Assembly: GCF_001431625.1 (NCBI RefSeq)
Contig: NZ_LLXT01000127.1
Coordinates: 1-64,000, forward strand
Source of the DNA: Stenotrophomonas geniculata ATCC 19374 = JCM 13324
GTDB lineage: Bacteria; Pseudomonadota; Gammaproteobacteria; Xanthomonadales; Xanthomonadaceae
DNA length: 64,000 nucleotides
Reading direction: 5' to 3'
The notes below the pieces were generated by a model. That model saw only the letters and a list, made by a program, of their open reading frames with translations. It was not told the DNA's origin and searched no databases. A program made the translations under genes and the position numbers. Of the stretch, positions 16,784 through 25,723 are shown one piece after another; positions within the stretch are counted from its first letter, which is position 1; each line of letters begins with the position of its first letter.

Positions 16784-17718
16784 CAGGGGGACCCCATCTT
16801 GGACATGGTAGTGGCCAGCGCGACCAGCGCCGGGCCGGCAAGGACCAGCATCAGCGCTGGCAGCAGGGTCAGCATCATCACCACGGTCATCTTCACCGAG
16901 AGCTTGCCGACCTTTTCCTTCAGCGTGTTGCGACGCTGTTCGCGCAGGCGGATGCTGAACTGCCGCAGCGGCTCCTGCACCGCGCCACCATGGGCGTGCA
17001 CCTGCAGGATCAGCTGCATCAGGCTGGTCAGGTCATCGTCTGCATAGACCTCGCTCAGCCGGCGCAGCGACTGTGCGCGCGTGCGGCCATGGGTATAGGC
17101 GACGTTGGCCTCCTGCAGCTCGCCGCCGAGGACCGGCAATGCATCGCGCAGCTTGTCGCCGAGCGTCTGCAGGCTCTGGTCCATGCTGAAGCCCACGCCC
17201 TGCAGCAGGCGCAGCAGGTCGATCAGCAGCGGCAGCTCGTTGTCGACCGCGCGCCGACGGCGCTTCACCCAGGAGGAGAGAATGAACTTGGGCAGCAGCA
17301 GGCCAGCGGCCAAGGCGCCGATGATCACCATGATCCTGGCCAGCCCGGTGACGCTGCTGAATGTCAGCACCAGTGCCAGCACCAGCACGGCCAGCAGCAG
17401 GCGCAGGCCGAGGTAGATGGCCGTACCGCGGCGGGTGTTCCACCCGGCCAGATCCAACAGCAGCCGGTCTTCATTGGCCAGCAATGCCGCTTCCAGGCGG
17501 CCGCCGCTGAGGGCACGGCCGAAGCGTTCGAGCCAGCCCAGCGAATCGTGCCGTGCAGGTTCGGGGTCACGGGACGCCTCGCGCGGCTGCAGGGCGGTCT
17601 TCAACGTGGCCGTTGTACGCTGCTCACGATGGCTGCGTACCCAGCCGCCGATACCCAGCAGGGCGATACCTGCAGCCAGTACGAGCAGGGAGAGGGCGAA
17701 CCAGGCGCTGGCGCTCAT
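16783..17718 (-). CDS. tadC: TadC, inner-membrane Tad platform protein
   Basis: 311 residues of the GspF/T2SF-type family. It has an N-terminal helix (WFALSLLVLAAGIALLGIGGW), a central pair of helices (LGLRLLLAVLVLALVLTF, IMVIIGALAAGLLLPKFIL) and the T2SF core (LPLLIDLLRLLQGVGFSMDQSLQTL, LTSLMQLILQVHAHGGAVQEPLRQFS). A C-terminal hydrophobic hairpin follows. The start at 17718 gives a normal N-terminus. With TadB it should form the platform on which the TadA ATPase works. Confidence 0.92.
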   Translation of the reverse strand: MSASAWFALSLLVLAAGIALLGIGGWVRSHREQRTTATLKTALQPREASRDPEPARHDSLGWLERFGRALSGGRLEAALLANEDRLLLDLAGWNTRRGTAIYLGLRLLLAVLVLALVLTFSSVTGLARIMVIIGALAAGLLLPKFILSSWVKRRRRAVDNELPLLIDLLRLLQGVGFSMDQSLQTLGDKLRDALPVLGGELQEANVAYTHGRTRAQSLRRLSEVYADDDLTSLMQLILQVHAHGGAVQEPLRQFSIRLREQRRNTLKEKVGKLSVKMTVVMMLTLLPALMLVLAGPALVALATTMSKMGSP

Positions 17719-17746
17719 CGGTCGTCTCCGGCGGGGCGGGGGTGGT

Positions 17747-18703
17747 TCATAGCGATTTGGCCAGGCGATACAGCAGGAAGCCACCGACAAGCTCCATGCC
17801 CAGTGCAAGCAGCAGGATCTTGTGGCCAAGCGGATCGTGCAGCACCGGCTGGAAGAAGTCCGGGCTGGCGATCGCCATCAGCACCGCGCAGGCCGGTGGC
17901 AGCAGGCCCAGCACCCAGGCTGACATGCGCGTCTCCGAGGTCGTTGCCGCAAGCTCCTGCTGGGCCTGTTCCAGATCGCGCATGAAATCGCCCATGCGCT
18001 GCAGGATCTGGTCGGAGCGCCCGCCGATGCGCACGCTGACACCGATCACCACCGACAACACCTTCAACACATCCATGCGATAGGGATGCGAGGCCTGTGC
18101 GAGTGCACGGTCCAGCTCCATGCCACTGCGCGCAAAGCGCACCGTAGTGTCCAGCAGCCCGCGCAACGGCGCGCTGGTCTGCATCGAAGCAACCTGGAAC
18201 GCGGCCTGCAGGCTGTTGCCCAGTGCCGTCAGCCGCACCAGATTGTCGAGGAAGTCCGGCAGCTGATGCAGCAGTTGCGCACGCAGCTTCGTGGTCCGCC
18301 GCATCACCCACAGCCAGCAGCCAAGCAGGTACAGCAGCAGGGTCAGCGGAAACATCCATGCGGTGCCCAGCCGCAGCATCGCCACCACCGACAGTACCAG
18401 CCCCGGTACCAGCAGCATGATGGGAATTTTCCAGCCGGTCTGCAGCCCTGCGCGCTGCAGCAGGCCATCCAGCGGCAGCACGCGGCGCCCGGTGCTGGCG
18501 GGCCGCGCCGGATCGTTGGCAGCGGTGACGGACGGCCCGGCGGGTGCTCCGCCCGTGGCGCTTCCGCGCGAAAGCTGCTGCTCGGCGTGCCGCATTGAAA
18601 CCTGGCGTTGTTCACGGCTGCTGGCCGTGCCCCACAGCCAGGCTGCCAGCGCCAGCAGCACCGCGATGATGCTCAACATGCCCAGCAGCGCGCCGGTTCC
18701 CAT
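17747..18703 (-). CDS. tadB: TadB, inner-membrane Tad platform protein
   Basis: 318 residues, also T2SF family. Membrane helices occur near 8-25, 95-130 and at the C-terminus. The core is LPDFLDNLVRLTALGNSLQAAFQVASMQ and VIGVSVRIGGRSDQILQRMGDFMRDLEQAQQELAATTSETRMSAWVLGLLPPA. The gene starts 2 nt after the tadA stop, consistent with one transcript. It partners with TadC. Confidence 0.92.
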   Translation of the reverse strand: MGTGALLGMLSIIAVLLALAAWLWGTASSREQRQVSMRHAEQQLSRGSATGGAPAGPSVTAANDPARPASTGRRVLPLDGLLQRAGLQTGWKIPIMLLVPGLVLSVVAMLRLGTAWMFPLTLLLYLLGCWLWVMRRTTKLRAQLLHQLPDFLDNLVRLTALGNSLQAAFQVASMQTSAPLRGLLDTTVRFARSGMELDRALAQASHPYRMDVLKVLSVVIGVSVRIGGRSDQILQRMGDFMRDLEQAQQELAATTSETRMSAWVLGLLPPACAVLMAIASPDFFQPVLHDPLGHKILLLALGMELVGGFLLYRLAKSL

Positions 18704-18705
18704 GC

Positions 18706-20055
18706 TCAGAAGTCTCCGTAGAGCGATTCGCGCAGTTGTTGGCGGAACGGCTCCAGCTTGTGTGAGTGCGGATGGAAGCCCAGCCCGACCCAGCGATCGA
18801 TCTCTTTGCCGTTGCCGTCGATCTGCAGCTCGTGGCGGAACATTTCCTGGGTGGTGATCAGGTTGTCGCTGACACCGGTGATCTCGGTGATCGATACCAG
18901 CACGCGGCGCCCGCTGCCCAGGCGCGAGATCTGCACGATGAAGTCGATGGCACTGGCGATCTGCCGGCGCAGGCTGTCCTCGCTGCCCTGGAAGCCGGCA
19001 AAGCCGGCCAGCATCTCGATCCGGTACAGGCAGTCGCGCGGTGAGTTGGCGTGGATGGTGGCCATCGAGCCGTCGTGGCCGGTGTTCATTGCCTGCAGCA
19101 TTTCCAGGACCTCGGCGCCGCGCACCTCGCCCACCACGATGCGGTCGGGGCGCATGCGCAGGCTGTTGCGGACCAGATCGCGGATGCTGACCGCACCGTG
19201 GCCTTCGGCGCCACCGATACGGCTTTCCAGGCGGACCACATGCGGGTGGTTGAGCGAGAGCTCGGCGGTGTCCTCGACGGTGATCACGCGCTCGTTCGCG
19301 GGGACGTAGCTGGCCAGGGCGTTCAGCAGCGAGGTCTTGCCGGAGCTGGTGCCGCCGGATACCAGGATGTTGCAGCGGCCCAGCACCATCGCCTTCAGCA
19401 AGGCCTGCATCGGCGCATCGAAGGTGCCCTTGGCCAGCAGTTCATCGGGGGTGAACGGGTCTTTGCGGAACTTGCGGATGGACACCATCGGTCCATCCAC
19501 CGCCAGTGGCGAGATGATCGCGTTGAGACGGCCGCCGTTGGGCAGGCGCGCATCGACCATCGGATTGGAGTCATCCAGCCGGCGCCCAAGCGGGGCGAGG
19601 ATGCGGCGCAGGATGCGCAGCAGATGCGTATCGTCGGTGAAGCGCTGGGTGGCCCGCTTGAGCTGGCCGCCCTGGGACACGTGCACATCCTTGAAACCGT
19701 TGATCAGGATGTCTTCGATGGACGCGTCGTGCAGCAGGTCGTCCAGCGGGCCAAAGCCGGTCAGCTCCTTGACCAGGCCGTTGGCCACCACCTGCATTTC
19801 CTCTTCGTTGATCGGGATGCGCCACTCCTGGATGAAGCCCACCGTCTGCACCTGCACCCAACGGGCGATGGTGTCGGGGGCCCAGGAATCGATGTCGATG
19901 CGCTCGTCCTCGATGCTGTTGAGCAGGTGCTCATGCGCGGCCGAGAGCACCTTCTGGTACTGCTCGGTCTGCGCGAACGGCTGGTGGCCCGGCGAGCTTT
20001 CGGGCAGCACCGGCCGGGCAACGGCATGCGGGAACGGGGTTACCTTGTCTTCCAT
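18706..20055 (-). CDS. tadA: TadA (CpaF) pilus-assembly ATPase
   Basis: 449 residues of the type II/IV secretion ATPase family, CpaF subgroup. The Walker A is SGGTSSGKTSLLNAL (near 240), followed by the Asp box TVEDTAELSL, Walker B region RMRPDRIVVGEVRGAEVLEML and His box GHDGSMATIHANSPRDCL. The N-terminal part has GFGPLDDLLHDASIEDILINGFKDVHV, typical of CpaF. The start at 20055 lies 16 nt inside tadZ. It powers Flp pilus polymerisation in the cytoplasm. Confidence 0.95.
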   Translation of the reverse strand: MEDKVTPFPHAVARPVLPESSPGHQPFAQTEQYQKVLSAAHEHLLNSIEDERIDIDSWAPDTIARWVQVQTVGFIQEWRIPINEEEMQVVANGLVKELTGFGPLDDLLHDASIEDILINGFKDVHVSQGGQLKRATQRFTDDTHLLRILRRILAPLGRRLDDSNPMVDARLPNGGRLNAIISPLAVDGPMVSIRKFRKDPFTPDELLAKGTFDAPMQALLKAMVLGRCNILVSGGTSSGKTSLLNALASYVPANERVITVEDTAELSLNHPHVVRLESRIGGAEGHGAVSIRDLVRNSLRMRPDRIVVGEVRGAEVLEMLQAMNTGHDGSMATIHANSPRDCLYRIEMLAGFAGFQGSEDSLRRQIASAIDFIVQISRLGSGRRVLVSITEITGVSDNLITTQEMFRHELQIDGNGKEIDRWVGLGFHPHSHKLEPFRQQLRESLYGDF

Positions 20056-21251
20056 TGCGATCCACCCAGGGCAAGGGAGAGTCTTTCCCGCAGGCCCTGC
20101 GCCTGGACCGGGCAAGCAGCCGGATCCAGGCGCGAAACCAGCGGAGCGAGGGCACGCAGGTAGGGGTCGCGCGGTGCATCCTGCAGCAGCAGGTGGCCCT
20201 GGCTGGCAGCCAGGCGCACGCGCGGTCGTTCGGGAAGCGTCGCCAGCAGGGGCACCTCGAAGCGGCGCGCGATCTGCTCCGGGCTCATGCCGCTGCTGTC
20301 ATCGTGGCGGTTGATCACCAGCTGCAGGCGCTTCTCGCGTTCGCGCTGCCCGGCAAGATGCTTCAGTGCCTGGTCGAGCGACACCAGTGTGGCGATGGAG
20401 GCATCGGTGACCAGCCAGATCTCGTCGGCCTGGTCCAGCAGCAGCGGCGGCAGCTGACGCAGCGGGCAGCCACCGGCATCACACAGCACGCTGGCGAACA
20501 CGGTGCGCAGGCGCTGCAGCAACGCACCCGGATCGGACGGCGGTACCGCATCGCTGCCGCTGGCGCGGTCCAGCAGCACCAGCCCGGAATCGTGACGGGC
20601 CATGGCCGTGCGGGCGAGGGTGGCATCGATGCGGCTGGCGTTGCGCAGCGCGTCTTCGTAATGGAAGCGGCTGTCCAGGTTGAGGTACAGCGCGAGGTCA
20701 CCCGAAGGCTGGGCCAGCTCCATCAGCAGGCCGTCCTGCAGCAGTGCCTCGCCCTGTGCCAGCGCACGGGTCTGCTGTGCCAGCACCGAGAGGTGTGCGG
20801 CCAGCGTACTGGTGCCGACCCCGGCGCGCACGCCCAGCAGCACGATCAGGCGCGCCTTGTGCGCGTGCTGCGCGGCGGCAGCTGGTCGTGGCGACAGGGC
20901 GCGGCGCAGCGCGGCCTCGATGCCGACGTTGTCGCTGTCCAGATCCAGCACATCACGCAGGCCCGCCCGCAATGCGATGACGACGCCTTCCACCTGGCCG
21001 GCGCTGGTGGCACCGACGGCAACCAATGCCAGATCCGGCTCTGTCTGTTGCAGTTGCTGCGCCAGCACGCTGGAGGCGGCCGCATGTTCGGGGCGGAAAT
21101 CGAGCAGCACAAGGCTCTGCGGCCCACGTTGCAGATCCTGGGCGGAGGTCGGCGTACTGCTGTCCTGCCAGTGCAGGGTAGTGGTCGGCGGCAGTTTGGC
21201 CGCCAGCCGGGGCAGCAGTTCGCGATCCATTCCATACAGGACCAGGTTCAT
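20040..21251 (-). CDS. tadZ: TadZ/CpaE-like ATPase, pilus localisation
   Basis: 403 residues from the ATG at 21251, which has AAGGA 6 nt upstream; an alternative in-frame start at 21296 lacks this. The N-terminal domain is receiver-like and degenerate (VLLDFRPEHAAASSVLAQQL). The rest is a MinD/ParA-type fold with a deviant Walker A (LLGVRAGVGTSTLAAHLSVLA) and later VINRHDDSSGMSPEQIARRF. TadZ/CpaE sets the pole at which the Tad machine assembles. Confidence 0.88.
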   Translation of the reverse strand: MNLVLYGMDRELLPRLAAKLPPTTTLHWQDSSTPTSAQDLQRGPQSLVLLDFRPEHAAASSVLAQQLQQTEPDLALVAVGATSAGQVEGVVIALRAGLRDVLDLDSDNVGIEAALRRALSPRPAAAAQHAHKARLIVLLGVRAGVGTSTLAAHLSVLAQQTRALAQGEALLQDGLLMELAQPSGDLALYLNLDSRFHYEDALRNASRIDATLARTAMARHDSGLVLLDRASGSDAVPPSDPGALLQRLRTVFASVLCDAGGCPLRQLPPLLLDQADEIWLVTDASIATLVSLDQALKHLAGQREREKRLQLVINRHDDSSGMSPEQIARRFEVPLLATLPERPRVRLAASQGHLLLQDAPRDPYLRALAPLVSRLDPAACPVQAQGLRERLSLALGGSQWKTR

Positions 21252-21323
21252 CGGCGGTCCTTGCGGATGCAGCGGCTGGGCAGTGGCATAGGGCATGGGC
21301 GTGGTATCGCAGGCATCATGGAA

Positions 21324-22682
21324 TCAGCGTGAGAAGCCGGGCACCGGGTCCTGGCTGATCGGACCCAGCAGCCAGGCGCCCCATTCGGGCATGTGCGGCT
21401 TGGCTTCGCGGTCACCGGGCAGTGGCAGGTCGGTGTTGCGTGCCAGCGGCTTCACCAAGCGTGGCGTGACGATGATCACCAGTTCCTTGTCCTGGCGCTT
21501 GTAGTCGAAGTTGCGGAAGAACGAGCCGATGATCGGCAGGTCACCCAGCAGCGGGATCTTGCCGACGCTGGACACCACGTTGGAACTGACCAGGCCACCG
21601 ATCACGAAGCTCTCGCCATCGCCCAGCTCGACCGTGGTGTCGGCACGGCGGGTGGTGATCGAGGGAATCTGCACGCCGTTGAGCGCGATGGCGTTGCTGT
21701 AGTCCAGGTCACTGGCTTCCGGTGCGACTTTCAGGGCGATGCGGTTCGGCGCCAGTACCGTCGGTGTCACGGTCAGGCCGATGCCGAAGGGCTTGTAGGT
21801 GATCGTCGTGGTGCCCAGCCCCTGCGGTTCCAGGATCGGCAGCTCGCCGCCGGCCAGGAAACTGGCGCTCTGCCCGGACAGCGCGACCAGTGTCGGCTCG
21901 GCCAGCACGCGCGCCATGCCATTGCTCTGCAGCAGGTCGACGTCGGCATTCCACAGGCCCTTGGTCGAGCCGAATACCAGGCGGAAGGCCGAAGAAATGG
22001 GTGATTCGGCTTCGTTGCCGGAGTTGCCTTCCTTCATGCCGGGCAGGATGCCGGTGTTGCCCGGCAACTGGCCGCCCGGGCGGGCGAAGCCGTAGGCGAA
22101 GTTGCCGTTGCGGTTCTGGAAGCTGATGCCGATCTGCTTCAATGCGGTCTTGTTGAACTCGACCACCTTGACCTCGACCTGGACCACGCCGCCGCTGCTC
22201 ACCGTGGATGCGTCGGCAAGCAGGCCCTCCTTGCCCAGCGCCATGGCGGCGGTCTTCTGTTCCTGCATGTGCGAGAGCACGCTGTCGGTGCTTCCCTGCA
22301 GCAGGCCCTGATTGTCCTGCTGGGTGAATACCAGCCCGTTCGCGCCGGTGTCGGCCGCACCCTGCACCGCGCTTTGTACCCGCACCTGCAGGCGCTGTGG
22401 TTCGGCCTGCTTTCGGTGCCAGAGCAGCAGCGTGGTAGTGCCGGGCGCCTTGCCGACCAGCAATGCCTGGCGCTGGCCGCGCAGCATCACGATATCGGCC
22501 ACGCCCGGATCGGCAATGGCGACCCGCTCCAGATCGCCCGGCAGGGTCCAGGGACGCTGCTCACGCGCCTGCAGCACCAGGTCGTCGGCGGCCACGCTCG
22601 TCGCCGGTGCCAGCAGCACCAGCAGCAGGGCCAGCCAGCGCTGGCGGGGGGAAGGGCGTGGACTGCGGCGACGTTCGGTCAT
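21324..22682 (-). CDS. rcpA: RcpA/CpaC secretin of the Tad pilus
   Basis: 452 residues with a signal peptide (WLALLLVLLAPATSVAA). An N-terminal pilus-formation domain follows (LERVAIADPGVADIVMLRGQRQALLVGKAPGTTTLLLW), then the secretin barrel (VVQVEVKVVEFNKTALKQIGISF, LLQSNGMARVLAEPTLVALSGQ, FLAGGELPI, VGKIPLLGDLPIIGSFFR, ELVIIVTPRLV). It forms the outer-membrane ring for the Flp pilus. It lies 18 nt downstream of cpaB. Confidence 0.94.
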   Translation of the reverse strand: MTERRRSPRPSPRQRWLALLLVLLAPATSVAADDLVLQAREQRPWTLPGDLERVAIADPGVADIVMLRGQRQALLVGKAPGTTTLLLWHRKQAEPQRLQVRVQSAVQGAADTGANGLVFTQQDNQGLLQGSTDSVLSHMQEQKTAAMALGKEGLLADASTVSSGGVVQVEVKVVEFNKTALKQIGISFQNRNGNFAYGFARPGGQLPGNTGILPGMKEGNSGNEAESPISSAFRLVFGSTKGLWNADVDLLQSNGMARVLAEPTLVALSGQSASFLAGGELPILEPQGLGTTTITYKPFGIGLTVTPTVLAPNRIALKVAPEASDLDYSNAIALNGVQIPSITTRRADTTVELGDGESFVIGGLVSSNVVSSVGKIPLLGDLPIIGSFFRNFDYKRQDKELVIIVTPRLVKPLARNTDLPLPGDREAKPHMPEWGAWLLGPISQDPVPGFSR

Positions 22683-22700
22683 GGATGCGCTCGATGCAGG

Positions 22701-23738
22701 TCAAAGGGAACCACGGGGGGCGGAGCTGTCGCCTCGGATGATTTCGATACCCGATGCGCGCGGGGCACTGCGCCGCGGTGCGGGTGCGCGTGCCGGGGCA
22801 TCCTGGGCGCTGCGCGCCGGTGTGTTGCTGCGCCCGGCCAACGCATCGCCGTCGATGCCGGCGAAGGCGTGATTCTCTGGCCGTTGCAGCGCAAGCTGCT
22901 GCTCCGCATCAAGCCCCCGCAGCGGATCGATCACCCCGCGTGCCTGCGGGAACAGCGCCAGATCGGGCTGGCCGGAATCGGCAGGGTTGCGCAGGGCGAG
23001 GAACAGCTTGCCCTGCTGTGCACCCAGCAGCAGCCGGTTGGCGTCGGCCACCGGTACCGCCAGTACCGCGCTGCGTGCGGGCTGGGCAGTCTCGCTGCCC
23101 GTGCTCTGGGTGCTGCTGCTTCCGGTGATGTCAGCGGCGCGCGGATCGTTGCGGGCATCGGCTTCAGTGCTGGCAACAGCGTCATGGTTGGACGGGGCGA
23201 TGTCCTGCTGGCCATAGCTGAGCACGCGCAGGCGTGACAACAGCAGGCGCGTCTGTGCTGCATCGGCCGGGCCGCTGGCGCTGGATTGGGCAGTGCGCAG
23301 GTTGAGGAACACGTCGACGAAATCACCCGGCAGGATGCGGTTGCCGGCACCCACCAGCTCGTCCACCGGGACCGCGAGTGCGCGTTCCCCGGGGCGCAGC
23401 TGCAGCGAGAATCCCTGCGCGAGTGCATTGCTGCTGATCGCCGTGCCTTCGGCGATGTCCTGCACCGGTACCTTTCCGACCACGGCGGAAATGCTGGTGG
23501 CGGCACCGGCAACCGGGGCGCTGCGCTGTGCCAGACGCAATCCGTTGGCAGAGATCGGTTCGCCGGCCGGCAGGCGTGCCACCGCCTCCACCACGGTGAT
23601 CGCCTGGGCATCGCTCCGCGCGACCGGGGCAACCGTGGCCGGCGCGGCCTGCTTGCGCCCGATCATCAAGGCGATCACCGCCAGCAGCACGGCCAGCCCG
23701 ATCAGGGCGACGGCAGCAATGCGGGTCAACTTGAGCAT
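22701..23738 (-). CDS. cpaB: CpaB/RcpC Flp pilus assembly protein
   Basis: 345 residues from 23738. One N-terminal membrane helix (AAVALIGLAVLLAVIALMIG) precedes a SAF domain (ITVVEAVARLPAGEPISANGLRLAQ) and an RcpC-type domain (FSLQLRPGERALAVPVDELVGAGNRILPGDFVDVFLNLR, LVGA/LLLGAQQGKLFLALRNP). The C-terminal 60 residues are low-complexity and Arg/Ala/Pro-rich. It is thought to bind the peptidoglycan and stabilise the secretin. Confidence 0.92.
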   Translation of the reverse strand: MLKLTRIAAVALIGLAVLLAVIALMIGRKQAAPATVAPVARSDAQAITVVEAVARLPAGEPISANGLRLAQRSAPVAGAATSISAVVGKVPVQDIAEGTAISSNALAQGFSLQLRPGERALAVPVDELVGAGNRILPGDFVDVFLNLRTAQSSASGPADAAQTRLLLSRLRVLSYGQQDIAPSNHDAVASTEADARNDPRAADITGSSSTQSTGSETAQPARSAVLAVPVADANRLLLGAQQGKLFLALRNPADSGQPDLALFPQARGVIDPLRGLDAEQQLALQRPENHAFAGIDGDALAGRSNTPARSAQDAPARAPAPRRSAPRASGIEIIRGDSSAPRGSL

Positions 23739-23761
23739 GGAACCGTCTCCTGTACCGAACG

Positions 23762-24238
23762 TCAGTTGCCGCTGCCGAGGTCGAGCTGAGCGACCGCGAC
23801 GCTGCGGATGGGAGCCCGCATCACCCACTTGTAGAGCGTGGCGGTGCCGGGCAGGAAGGGGTGGCTTGCGTAGTCGTAGCTGACTGTCACGGTCATGCAC
23901 TGGGCGCTGGCCAGTCCGGCGCAGGGGGCCTGCGCCGAAACCAGAATGGCGTTGCTTCCGCCATTGCTGCAGTCGACCGGCTGACCCGAGAAGTTCAGCA
24001 GCCACTGCATCGAACTGCGCGCCGCAACACAGGCTGCAGTACGGCGTTCGTTGGCGCTGCCATAGCGCAGCGATGCGCGCGCACCCTCGGCCGAGGCGGT
24101 TGCCAGGGTCTGCTGGGCCGCCATGATCATCACGCCGGAGAACGTGAACAACAGCAGTGGCAGCAGGCCCAGCATCAGCATCAGTGCGAACTCGATGCTG
24201 GCCACGCCGCGTTGCCGGCGTGGGTTCTGGATGTTCAT
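23762..24238 (-). CDS. tadE: TadE-like pseudopilin
   Basis: 158 residues. The prepilin-like leader RRQRGVASIEFALMLMLGLLPLLLFTFSGV carries the G-V-A-S-I-E-F cleavage pattern processed by TadV, followed by the hydrophobic helix. The C-terminal part has Cys residues and ends VAVAQLDLGSGN. Its start overlaps the tadV stop (ATGA). TadE is a minor pseudopilin needed for Flp pilus production. Confidence 0.9.
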   Translation of the reverse strand: MNIQNPRRQRGVASIEFALMLMLGLLPLLLFTFSGVMIMAAQQTLATASAEGARASLRYGSANERRTAACVAARSSMQWLLNFSGQPVDCSNGGSNAILVSAQAPCAGLASAQCMTVTVSYDYASHPFLPGTATLYKWVMRAPIRSVAVAQLDLGSGN

Positions 24239-24780
24239 GCCACACCTCCGTACGTGCTGATGAGGATCCAGGCGATGGCGGATACCGCCAGGTAGGCGGC
24301 GTAGGGAATGCCTTGGCGTCCCTGGCGGGCGCTCTGCATTCCGCGTAGCGCCGGGTGCGAATGCCATTGCGAACTCGCCCGATGCATATGGGCTTGAAGG
24401 CCGATGGGCAGTGCTGGACCCAACCGGCGTGATACCAGCACCAGTGCGGCATGTGCGCCCGCTGCCAGGCTGGCCGCGATCCAGATCGGCAGCAGTGCCT
24501 GCCAGCCCAGCATCAATCCCAGTACCGAAAAGAATTTGACATCGCCGGCGCCCATCCAGCGCACTGCATGGAAAGGCAGCAATGCGACCAGGCCGAGCGC
24601 CGCGCCGGCAATGTGGGAAGCCCACGGCAGGCGCGGCGCGTTGAACTGTCCGGCGATGAGCACGACAACGGTGATCGCGCATGCGGACAGCAGCCAGGCG
24701 TTGGGCACCCGACGGGCGTACAGATCGCTGATCGCGATCCGCAGGCACACACCGATGGCCAGCAATCCCAGCAGTGTCAT
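24235..24780 (-). CDS. tadV: TadV/CpaA prepilin peptidase
   Basis: 181 residues of peptidase family A24, with the catalytic aspartates in ISDLYARRVPN and in the GxGD motif WMGAGDVKFF. Several membrane helices surround them. The start at 24780 is preferred because GGAGGG lies just upstream; an in-frame ATG at 24792 would overlap that Shine-Dalgarno. An unusual hydrophilic insert (LPIGLQAHMHRASSQWHSHPALRGMQSARQ) precedes the last helix. It cleaves the Flp and TadE leaders. Confidence 0.9.
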   Translation of the reverse strand: MTLLGLLAIGVCLRIAISDLYARRVPNAWLLSACAITVVVLIAGQFNAPRLPWASHIAGAALGLVALLPFHAVRWMGAGDVKFFSVLGLMLGWQALLPIWIAASLAAGAHAALVLVSRRLGPALPIGLQAHMHRASSQWHSHPALRGMQSARQGRQGIPYAAYLAVSAIAWILISTYGGVA

Positions 24781-24795
24781 CGCACCCTCCATTGT

Positions 24796-24809
24796 CCGTC
24801 AGTGGACGG
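24796..24809 (-). terminator. small stem-loop between flp and tadV
   Basis: CCGTC-AGTG-GACGG forms a 5-bp GC stem in the 53-65-nt gap between flp and tadV. In Tad loci the pilin is usually made in excess, so a partial terminator or processing hairpin here would make sense. The stem is short and no U-tract follows. Confidence 0.3.
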
Positions 24810-24845
24810 TCAGCAGTTGCTGTCCCTGATCAGCCTGGGAGCGGC

Positions 24846-25037
24846 TCAGGCCGGTGGGTTGCCTGACGCCTTGTCGGCAAGCTTGGTGAGATTCTCAAAG
24901 AGCGTTTCGAAGAACTCCTTGATCTGCGTGCTGCCCAGTGCGATCAGGACACCCGCAATCACAGCCGCCAGCAGGCCGTACTCGAGTGCGGTAACGCCAT
25001 CTTCTTCCTTCAGGAACTTGCGGATCGATGCATTCAT
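24846..25037 (-). CDS. flp: Flp/Fap pilin subunit
   Basis: A 63-residue prepilin. The sequence KEEDGVTALEYGLLAAVIAG has the Flp motif: a Gly before the cleavage site and the Glu-Tyr pair of mature Flp pilins, followed by a hydrophobic helix. A short amphipathic end follows (IKEFFETLFENLTKLADKA). It is the major pilus subunit, processed by TadV. It is the first gene of the Tad operon and lies behind a long control region. Confidence 0.95.
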   Translation of the reverse strand: MNASIRKFLKEEDGVTALEYGLLAAVIAGVLIALGSTQIKEFFETLFENLTKLADKASGNPPA

Positions 25038-25723
25038 GACGTTTGTCTCCCTTTACCTGTCTGCTACAGGACACCTGTTGGGCGGTGGCCCGGCTCCGCC
25101 GGGATCGTCCGTGGACCTCCGCACGTCCTGGCGGAGGAGGCACGGCGGGATGGACCCGCCATGCTCAAGCAGGGTGATCGATTCCAGGCGGGACGCCGTT
25201 CGCGCAACCGCGACCGCACGGCGCGGAGCCGTTGGTCGAAGTGTCGAGCGATACGTGCATGGTCATGCTGTCCCCCTGGGTGTGGTCATTATCAAAGACC
25301 GGATCACCGTGTCATCGACTTTGCCTGAATGGCGGCCGGCTGCAACCGGAACCTATATGCAAATTCGGCAGAATCCCTTCGGTCCTTAATTTTTCACGCG
25401 GGTTCTGTGACGGAAATCCGTTCGTTCGCAAAACGATTCATCGACGTGCAGATAATGTGAGGCGGGTTTTTCAGTTGCATGCGAAAACTGTGCCAAACAC
25501 CACGACTTTGTTTTCACGTCTGTATCCATCTTATTCAATGCGGTGCAGATGTTTACCCCGTTGAATTATCGGGCATACTCGTATTCAAGTACTCGCGTTT
25601 CTTTTGGGGTGCGCACTTTGCTGGCGCGCATCCCGGCGATGGAAGAGATTCCATGAGAGGTGCGCGCCCTGTCAGGCAGTGGGGGCCGTATCGCACGACG
25701 GATAATCGGGGGACGACACTGTC
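25038..25723. promoter_or_regulatory. 686-bp divergent control region, partly lower in GC
   Basis: No gene is supported here. The region separates flp (minus) from the AraC regulator (plus). The part from about 25370 to 25620 is clearly richer in A/T than its surroundings (for example CCTTAATTTTTCACG, CAAAACGATTC, TTATTCAATG), unusual for this genome. Such stretches often carry promoters bound by nucleoid proteins, or are remnants of transferred DNA. The half next to flp would be an unusually long 5' leader of roughly 240 nt. Confidence 0.6.
25288..25315 (-). promoter_or_regulatory. possible flp/tad operon promoter
   Basis: On the minus strand: ATGACA (-35, 25315-25310), 16-nt spacer, GATAAT (-10, 25293-25288). 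This is close to the sigma-70 consensus and is the best match I found upstream of flp, giving a start near 25280. Transcription start data are needed to confirm it. Confidence 0.35.
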
